DNA of 64,000 bases from the NCBI RefSeq assembly GCF_000006565.2, contig NC_031469.1, positions 2,283,033 through 2,347,032 on the forward strand, read 5' to 3'. The stretch comes from Toxoplasma gondii ME49. Lineage: Eukaryota > Apicomplexa > Conoidasida > Eucoccidiorida > Sarcocystidae. This document shows positions 57,634 to 64,000 of this stretch, piece after piece (within the stretch, counting starts at the first letter, position 1; the number at the start of each line of letters is the position of its first letter). The position numbers were made by a program, and so were the translations under genes. Below the pieces are notes generated by a model. That model had not been told where the DNA came from and ran no database searches. It saw only the letters and a list, made by a program, of their open reading frames with translations.

Positions 57634-59244
57634 GTGCGAGTGTGGCGGTTTGTGAGGGAATTCAGGACTACACGGCATAGACATCGATGTTGGCTGCAAA
57701 CTGCAGCCGAATGGGGGGCAAGAGCAGTGACCAAGGCCTTCGTGCTTCAGGCAGGTGTTTACCACAGGTCAACTCACTTTCCATCGAAACTCGCATCAGC
57801 TGATGGGTGTACGCGCTTGCCGGGCCATTTTCACCGATGACGATTGACATTGATGGATGGACAACTGCAGAGAGGTCCTGTCGTTGGTTGCATCTTGTGT
57901 GTGGTCGAGGATGTTGACAGCAGCAACACAGCAGCACCTGGTGTCTCGGATCACGTGTTGGGGTTGGGAGTGCACGGAGGAGGGATCGGACCCCTTTTTT
58001 GTTCAGAGCAGCGAGAGGAACACCGTCGCGAGACATAAGTCGAGCACGATTGTTGCTCACTACTGTGTCGGAATTCGCGTTCATTTCCTGATTTACCGGA
58101 GACGTCGTTTTGCCGTTTGCTGCCTCAACTGGACCGCCCTCTCGGTGTTTGTGGGGGGACACAGGATGGTCGTCGCGCCATGAGGTCCGTGACCTCCGAT
58201 GGTTTCCAGCTGCGTAGGGAGTGGCGGTTCTTCTGCTGGTGTAGTCCCTGACCCTCTGGCGTGAACTCCGTGTCTAGAAGGTTCGCAAGAAGTCTAGTCG
58301 TAGAAAGGTTCTGTTGTTTCATACACCTTAATTTGGCTTGGGAGTTAGCGCTGCTTGTATGGGCGCTGACATATATGGAGACCGCAATGGAAGTCGGTGG
58401 AAGGGGGGCAGCTGTGTGCGCGGAGGAGTCACGCTAGCAACGTTTTCATCCCAGCATCCACATTCATGGTCTGCGTTTACGAGCGTCTCGGAATTCTTCA
58501 GCAATCCCAAGTACGCTTGTGACAACCGGGCTGTTGTGGAACGCTTCGAATGAGCGGGCGGGATAGATAGTCGGTGTCATGTGACGAATCTTGCATTGAG
58601 TTCTTTGCCTTCGGTCGGCGACGTCGAGGGCGCCCTCCCATGGTGACACATGCCTTTTGTACGAGTCGCGAGAGGTGGTGTGAAGTGTCTTGTTACTTCG
58701 TGTCGTATACTACGACGAACCGCACGGCGCAGGGTGGTTCCTATATCCTTGTATAAGTTGGCGGGTGATTTCTGTCTCTGTGTGGGTTCTCGGCCGTACG
58801 GGATGAGCCGTTCTCGAACCGGGGTGCCACGAACACTTCGCTGTTCTTCGCGTTGCAGCACAGTATGCAGGGGGGTTCGCGCTCTCGTGACGTGTCAGAA
58901 CAGCGTCAGATCTCGGAAGGATTTGTACAGGAGGAGTCATCTGTCTGGTGGCAAATGTAGCGAATCACATCTGGGGAAGACGGTCGCTCATCTTGAGGCC
59001 AGCAGTGTGCCTTCAGGCATTTGTCTGCTTCATAAGGACGACGGGGTCGTTGACGACTGAGGGGACCGTGTGTCGGCCCGAGGCTCGGTTCTGCGCGTCG
59101 ACGTTGCTTGTGATTTGTGGCACTCGAGCGAGTCGGGTGGTTCCGGTTCTTGCCAGAAGCGCATTGGGGAGTGACTGGTGCAGTCACATGTTCACCCACA
59201 TTCGGTGCATTGGGCACGTCGTGGACTCATATCGCAGAAAGTAG
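57634..59244. repeat. Mosaic repeat, copy 4
   Basis: Joins the beta/gamma border directly to the end of gamma (deletion scar at 57634-57647), then delta with the 106-bp insert (57795-58328), epsilon (58329-58735) and eta (58731-59244). Epsilon in this copy has a different 9-mer at 58502-58510. Confidence 0.9.
58502..58510 (+). other. Putative 9-nt micro-exon, variant cassette
   Basis: GAATTCTTCAG, then CAATCCCAA, then GTACGC. The four other copies of this module have CTTGTTCGA-GTATGG at 44116, 49643, 55748 and 62966. Flanks are near-identical on both sides. Confidence 0.45.
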
Positions 59245-60648
59245 GCGGGCATCCGATAGTTTCTGGACGTTTTTGACTGCGCTTCATTTGTTGTGTAGGG
59301 GCCACAGCAGATCGAATTTTTGTTGCGTGAAAGTGTGGGTTTCCGCTAGCACCGGGACTGTGGTGACCTCGCATTGCACTTGGCTGTGGCTGTCGGTGCG
59401 TTGCCGTCCGACATTGGGGGACTGTATCTGCAGGCTGAGGCGCTTAGGCGCCTGTAGTGGGTGGGGATCGGCAGCACCCGCTAGCGTGAGGAAGAGGTCT
59501 GGGTGCAAATTTTTTGGGAAAACACTCGGATAAGAAGACATCAGAAGGAAGATGACACGGATCCCTATGGAACATGGTTCGCTGGCACTCAGGGCCGTTT
59601 GTATTTCCTACGTTAGGGACACTTGCCTGGTGGAGGTCGGTCTGTCATGGACCTGAGGGAGATGTTTCTGCTGTTTTTTGTGTGTAGGATCAATAACCGC
59701 ATACAGGTGAGCGCGTGTGGCAGGTAATGGATACTGTTCAAGGAAGACCAGGGTGATGGGGGGCTCCCTCCTCTGAAGGGTGAACCCACATGTGCCTACC
59801 GGGGTGGAGGCCAGCTACCACAGCCCAACGTGGCACGAGATGTAGATGGTGAACGGCGAAGGTGTGCTAGCATCTTCCAGTTCGCGACATTTCTACACCT
59901 GTCCCTGGGGCTGATATCGTGGTTTGCACTGCGACGATCACCTAGCCGGGCAAGCTACTGTACATATATCACCAATTTCAGCGCATTCGTAAGATGAATA
60001 TGCCTCAGAGGAGGCTACCGAGTGGAATGGCACATGACCATCTTGGTTTTTGGTATTGGGCGGACGTGCCACAGACATCGATTACTTCTACATTTTCCTA
60101 CAGGCTCTGTAGGTGGAAGTGCGTAATAATTTGGCTCGGTGTTCCTCGCTACCAATTGAGCGAAGCTGGACACCCGTTGAAAGGCACGGGTGCATTAGTG
60201 TGACAATCGGCAACTTATTTCCGGCGGCTGGCCACTCGGCAGTGTACCCCATGGACGCGCATTGCGTTTCTTCACGGTCGGCCTTACGGCGCGTCCGACA
60301 TTTTTTTCTCTGTGCTGCAACATAGATTTTGTGTTGATAGGATTCAGTGTCGCCTTCTCCAGCATGAATATTGTCAACCGCGTTCATTGCGGCTCACCTA
60401 CGAGGTCACGAAAAAGATGATCGGCAGGGATGGCGTCTTAGTGGGTTAATTGCAGAGGTTCTATTTTCGGTTGGAAGGTTGCTTATTAAATTGCCCATTT
60501 CTTCAAGACTGCGAATTCTCGGGTGTCGGTTTAAAAGATAATAGTGTCAGTTAACTTTAGGCTGTGTTACTTCCCTCTGTTTCAGCAGCTGCGGTAATAC
60601 GGGGGGTTCAGGCGTTTTTTAAGAAGGTGCTCGTGGGTTTCTAGCTCG
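59245..60648. other. Single-copy segment
   Basis: Homology to copy 2 ends at the CAG-AAA-GTAGG site (59235). A strong acceptor-like run, CTTCTACATTTTCCTACAG, lies at 60085-60103, followed by a frame reading LCRWKCVIIWLGVP. ORFs are short. No gene can be fixed. Confidence 0.35.
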
Positions 60649-60665
60649 TTGGCGGGGCCATTAGC

Positions 60666-61031
60666 ATGGGGGGCATGGCAGCTTTGCAACGGGCCTTGTT
60701 TGGACAGTGCTTCTGCTACATGTGGAAAGAACTCTCAACAAAAGCTCGTGGAGCACGGGCCGATGTGTGGTTACCGGGAGACCGCACAGCTGTTCGTTTT
60801 CTTTTTAGAGTCAAGCAGTGCCTATATCTTGTCAGGGGCTGCAGCACACAGCGGCATAACAGCATGGTACCTCAGTATACAGGCTTATGCTACTTTGGGG
60901 CGATAGGCCTCCTGACAAAGGTTTTTGATCGACATCGCGCCGGGGGCCCACCACCGGCAACGCTTTGCTCTGGAAGCCGCAGCAACGCCTTCGTGCTGGC
61001 AATTGCTAGATTCTGCACGAGTCCAGACTAG
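60666..61031 (+). CDS. Possible first exon of the telomere-proximal gene (weak)
   Basis: True ATG with a frame of 121 codons reading MGGMAALQRALFGQCF...WKELSTKARG...VRFLFRVKQCLYLVRG. It is amphipathic at the start but not a clear signal peptide. No donor with phase 2 (needed to join the exon at 61106) was identified, so the connection is conjectural. Confidence 0.18.
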   Translation: MGGMAALQRALFGQCFCYMWKELSTKARGARADVWLPGDRTAVRFLFRVKQCLYLVRGCSTQRHNSMVPQYTGLCYFGAIGLLTKVFDRHRAGGPPPATLCSGSRSNAFVLAIARFCTSPD

Positions 61032-61105
61032 TGTTGTTCTGCGTTTTTGCTTCTGCCACCGTTGTGCTCCTTCCGTGTTGTATGCATGTCCCCTCTCGAT
61101 TGCAG

Positions 61106-61479
61106 AACGCACGCTGCCTCGGGTATCGCCGACGATGTCAAGTTCCGCATTTCCAGACGAGCAGAACCGGTTGATTGCGGCGCGCATGGCCGAAGGAATC
61201 GACTTGCTCCATTTTACTCTCGCGTTTGCCGTACGGAATGGGGGGCCAACAGGTTGTTTGCGTCTTCGTGCACGACGCAGGGGTACGGGCGGTACTCGCT
61301 TTTATCTCCTGGCATCTTTACGTAGCATACTAATTGGTTTTAGGCTGCGAGCGGTGTTCCCTTATCCACTAGTGAATACATCTGTGCCATGTGCCACTGA
61401 TAAACAGCCGCCGTTTCGTTTCTGTGTCCGCCTTAGCGGCTCAATAGAATTTTTATCTATTTTTGAGGAGGACGTGTAA
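61106..61479 (+). CDS. Two-exon 3' part of a telomere-proximal gene
   Basis: Exon a is 61106-61252, after GTCCCCTCTCGATTGCAG; its frame reads THAASGIADDVKFRISRRAEP...RTEWGAN. The intron is 61253-61343 (91 bp), starting GTTGTT and ending with a branch-like TACTAAT 14 nt before GGTTTTAG. Exon b is 61344-61479 and reads LRAVFPYPLVNTSV...PFRFCVRLSGSIEF...EEDV, TAA. Both boundaries are phase 2, as at 16998 and in family B. The donor is not a good match to consensus, and alternative frames are also open in exon a. No domain recognised. Confidence 0.35.
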
Positions 61480-61519
61480 AACGTACCCACGTTGGTGCCT
61501 GGACCCTAAACCGTTATTC

Positions 61520-61753
61520 ATGCGAGTCGTAGAGTTCACGACCATGTATTTTTCGTATGTGATGTGTTACGACACCGAATGTGCAATGGTGTGTTTCATT
61601 GGCGGACATGGTGGCAAGACTAAGAGCTCTGGATTATCTATTTGCGTAGAACTCGCCAGTGCTGACCTTAAGCGTGTTGCTTGCGTCCCTCCCTGGTATG
61701 TGTGTGCCTCTGCACACAATAATCCGACGGATTTGTTCTGCATTTACTGGTGA
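61520..61753 (+). CDS. Hypothetical protein, 77 codons (weak)
   Basis: ATG ORF reading MRVVEFTTMYFSYVMCYD...MVCFIGGHGGK...GLSICVELASADL. The alternating hydrophobic strands resemble neighbouring terminal exons in style only. It could be the next exon of the gene ending at 61479 or an independent fragment. Confidence 0.2.
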   Translation: MRVVEFTTMYFSYVMCYDTECAMVCFIGGHGGKTKSSGLSICVELASADLKRVACVPPWYVCASAHNNPTDLFCIYW

Positions 61754-61903
61754 GTCACGAGAGCTATTTTTCGTCGGACACGCGATGACTGCATTATTCT
61801 CCCCGTTCAGCGACATGTTTTCTGTCACAGTTTGACGATCGCATCTGGTGTGACTACTGAGTTGGTTTACTCTATACTATCCGGTAGCTCTGTTGCCGTG
61901 CAG

Positions 61904-62288
61904 GTGGTTACATTGTAATCCCGGGCAGAAAGGCAGTGACCCATCAGTCATGACAGAGTATCCACTGTTACCCTCTGAAGCTCATGGCTACACTTTAGCC
62001 GATGATGGGCTGACATCACTCTGTCACTTTAGACGCTCCCATGGGGACTCCGTGAAATTCGCGGCTACTCACACACACGCGCCAACCCTAACGCAATACT
62101 GCTTAATTGCCTGGGTCAAGGGCGTCCTCGACGCTCCTCACTCTCTACGCTCTGCTCGATTTAGGATTCTTCAACGCCTACGTGTCACGGTTTTTTTTGG
62201 TACTGGTATTTTCTTTCCTCCGATAGTATTTTTAGGTTTTCTGGGTTTAGGGTCGTTTTTTAGTGTTTTAGGGGTTTTTCGGGTTTAG
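61904..62288 (+). CDS. Last exon before the telomere-like tract (truncated?)
   Basis: Opens after CTGTTGCCGTGCAG in the same phase as the other exons. It reads WLHCNPGQKGSDPSV...EYPLLPSEAHG...SLCHFRRSHGDSVKFAA...QYCLIAWVKGVLD. From about 62190 the frame enters T-rich and TTTAGGG-like sequence and is translated as Phe/Leu/Gly-rich residues to the stop. The natural 3' end therefore appears to have been replaced by telomeric sequence. The block QYCLIAWV is reminiscent of QCALIRLV at 37365. Confidence 0.28.
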
Positions 62289-62555
62289 GATTAGGGTTTT
62301 TTAGGGTTTAAGGTTTTTTTTTAAGGGTTTAGGGGGTTTAGGGTTTTTTAGGGTTTAGGGTTTTTTAGGGTTTAGGGTTTTTTAGGGTTTAGGGTTTTTC
62401 AGGGTTTAGGGTTTTTTAGGGTTTAGGGTTTTTTAGGGTTTAGGGTTTTTTAGGGTTTAGGGTTTTTTAGGGTTTAGGGTTTTTTAGAGGGTAGGGTTTT
62501 TTAGGGTTTAGGGTTTTTTAGGGTTTAGGGTTTTTTAGGGTTTAGGGTTTTTTAG
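62228..62555 (+). repeat. Telomere-like tract, TTTAGGG plus TTTTTTAGGG
   Basis: It begins degenerate (62228-62335) and then becomes regular, alternating TTTAGGG and TTTTTTAGGG as a 17-bp unit repeated about twelve times to the gap. TTTAGGG is the telomeric heptamer of coccidia. The G-rich strand points rightward, as expected for a right chromosome end. Strict alternation with the decamer is unlike a simple telomerase product. Confidence 0.9.
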
Positions 62556-62575
62556 NNNNNNNNNNNNNNNNNNNN
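62556..62575. other. Assembly gap (20 N)
   Basis: Separates the telomere-like tract from a fifth copy of the mosaic repeat. A telomere facing a gap and then more sequence suggests two contigs joined wrongly or an internal telomeric block. Confidence 0.99.
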
Positions 62576-64000
62576 TGCCGTTTGCTGCCTCAACTGGACC
62601 GCCCTTTCGGTGTTGTGGGGGAACACAGGATGGTCGTCGCGCCATGAGGTCCCGTGACCCGATGGTTTTCCCAGCTGCGTAGGGAGTGGCGGTCTTTCTG
62701 CTGGTGTAGTCCCTGACCCTCTGGCGTGAACTCGTGTCTAGAAGGTTCGCAAGAAGTCTAGTCGTAGAAAGGTTCTGTTGTTTCATACACCTTAATTTGG
62801 CTTGGGAGTTAGCGCTGCTTGTATGGGCGCTGACATATATGGAGACCGCAATGGAAGTCGGTGGAAGGGGGGCAGCTGTGTGCGCGGAGGAGTCACGCTA
62901 GCAACGTTTTCATCCCAGCATCCACATTCATGGTCTGCGTTTACGAGCGCCTCGGAATTCTTCAGCTTGTTCGAGTATGGTTTGACAACCTGGTTGTTGT
63001 GGAACGCTTCGAATGAGCGGGCGGGATAGATAGTCGGTGTCATGTGACGAATCTTGCATTGAGTTCTTTGCCTTCGGTCGGCGACGTCGAGGGCGCCCTC
63101 CCATGGTGACACATGCCTTTTGTACGAGTCGCGAGAGGTGGTGTGAAGTGTCTTGTTACTTCGTGTCGTATACTACGACGAACCGCACGACGCAGACTGG
63201 TAGTAGAGGCGGAGGCGCACTGCGTTGCAGTGACCTAGCGAGAAGAGATGCGCCTCTCCGCCGCGAGGAGCTGGCGAGTGCTTGTCCACTGTCATTCCCG
63301 CCGGACTGTGTTCATTGTTTTGCTCGTGTTGAGGGTTTGTCCCTACCTTGTCAGAGGAAGGAGCCCGCAGGCTATCTGCAATCGGATCCTGTTTCTGGTG
63401 TGTGTGCCTCGACTGGATCGTTGTAGGGGTCCGCTCGTGTATCGCCCGCGGGTCGAAAAGACGGTGGTTTAGTTGCGAAGTGTGGGGCGTTGGCATGAGG
63501 CAGGCTGCGGAGGCGGGATGCTAAACGCACTCGGAGTGCAGTCGCCTGCTGTGTGAGTTCGGAAATTGGTACGAACTTCTAGCATTGCCTCCTCCGAAGA
63601 CGGAAACACGTAGAATCCGCTCCTCGACTTTGTTTAGAGACATTCGGACCCCGGCATCTCTTTGTCGCCCTTAAGGTCCCAAGATATTCTTGGTACGCTT
63701 ACGACGGTAAGCAGATGAGTAAAAGGGTACTAGGACAGTTATGCGTGTATCAGGCTTGATTACAAGTTGCTTTAGCACTATTTATTTTCCCAATGGATTG
63801 AAACCGCCTTTATTGACATCAGCCTGAAGTTGTACGCAAGCGTCACGTCATGCTCAATGGCGTTTTTCAGGCAGCTGGAGCCGACGCCGACGAAAAAGCA
63901 TATGCTGGGCTGCACTTCGCGCCTGATCACGGATGCTGACTGCTGGCAAGGGTTTCAGTGTGTTGGCAGTGCTTTCGCTCTGCAGAATAGGAAGGACTGT
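62576..64000. repeat. Mosaic repeat, copy 5 (truncated both ends)
   Basis: End of delta (62576-62792, with several indels next to the gap that look like low-quality sequence), epsilon (62793-63189), zeta (63186-63790) and the start of the family B upstream block to the window edge. Closest to copy 3. Confidence 0.9.

Larger units (their letters stand above)
53815..57650. repeat. Mosaic repeat, copy 3
   Basis: Modules beta and gamma (53815-55034), delta with an extra 106 bp (55035-55574), epsilon (55575-55971), zeta (55976-56560), family B (to 57245) and beta again (57240-57625). It is the fullest arrangement in the window. Confidence 0.9.

Noticed and set aside
1..64000. Bacterial-style operons, CRISPR arrays, insertion sequences, tRNA or rRNA genes
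   Set aside because: No coding density, no spacer-repeat pattern, no transposase-like reading frame and no tRNA or rRNA core motifs were found. The telomeric tract and introns show a eukaryote.

Overview
This is eukaryotic subtelomeric DNA, most likely from a tissue-cyst coccidian of the Toxoplasma/Hammondia/Neospora type. Four observations point that way: base composition is near 50% GC; a TTTAGGG-type telomeric tract runs toward the right end; long reading frames are absent and GT-AG introns with pyrimidine tracts are the rule; and a ~338-bp tandem satellite is present (T. gondii is known to carry ~350-bp subtelomeric satellites). Species is inferred and untested. I found no bacterial operons, rRNA, tRNA, CRISPR array or recognisable transposon. 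Three 20-N gaps (2111, 32695, 62556) all lie at repeat boundaries, so long-range order there is uncertain.

Layout. 1-2110: first copy of a ~2.2-kb repeat. 2131-6998: satellite array of about 15 monomers. 6999-13195: single-copy DNA with weak ORFs only. 13196-15452: second, permuted copy of the 2.2-kb repeat. 16121-17256: two GC-rich minisatellites, then the best gene, a two-exon signal-peptide plus transmembrane protein of 150 residues. 17611-33509: shuffled segmental duplications. 33510-42700: decayed, diverged members of one or more multi-exon families. 43509-59244: a mosaic of modules shared by several copies, carrying a family called B here. 60649-62288: exons just proximal to the telomere-like tract. 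62576-64000: another copy of the mosaic.

The most unusual signal is a recurring plus-strand element, pyrimidine tract-CAG (or TAG)-N9-GTANG, with a CAG-N3-GTRNG variant. It reads as a 3' splice site, 9 (or 3) nucleotides, then a 5' splice site, and resembles an in-frame micro-exon. About twenty distinct examples, many duplicated, occur from 20 kb to 63 kb at roughly 1-kb spacing, and the satellite monomers carry a related form. In duplicated blocks the flanks are nearly identical while the 9-mer itself is often replaced, as if it were a hypervariable cassette.

Family B is the best-supported protein family of unknown function. A distant copy (41013-42681) and three close copies (45238, 47452, 56868) differ mainly at third codon positions through a block reading FHPxRVRIExSCEGPWRPCW. 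Most other members carry stops or frameshifts. Overall the window looks like a chromosome-end nursery and graveyard of small multi-exon genes, diversified by duplication, module shuffling and replacement of short cassettes.
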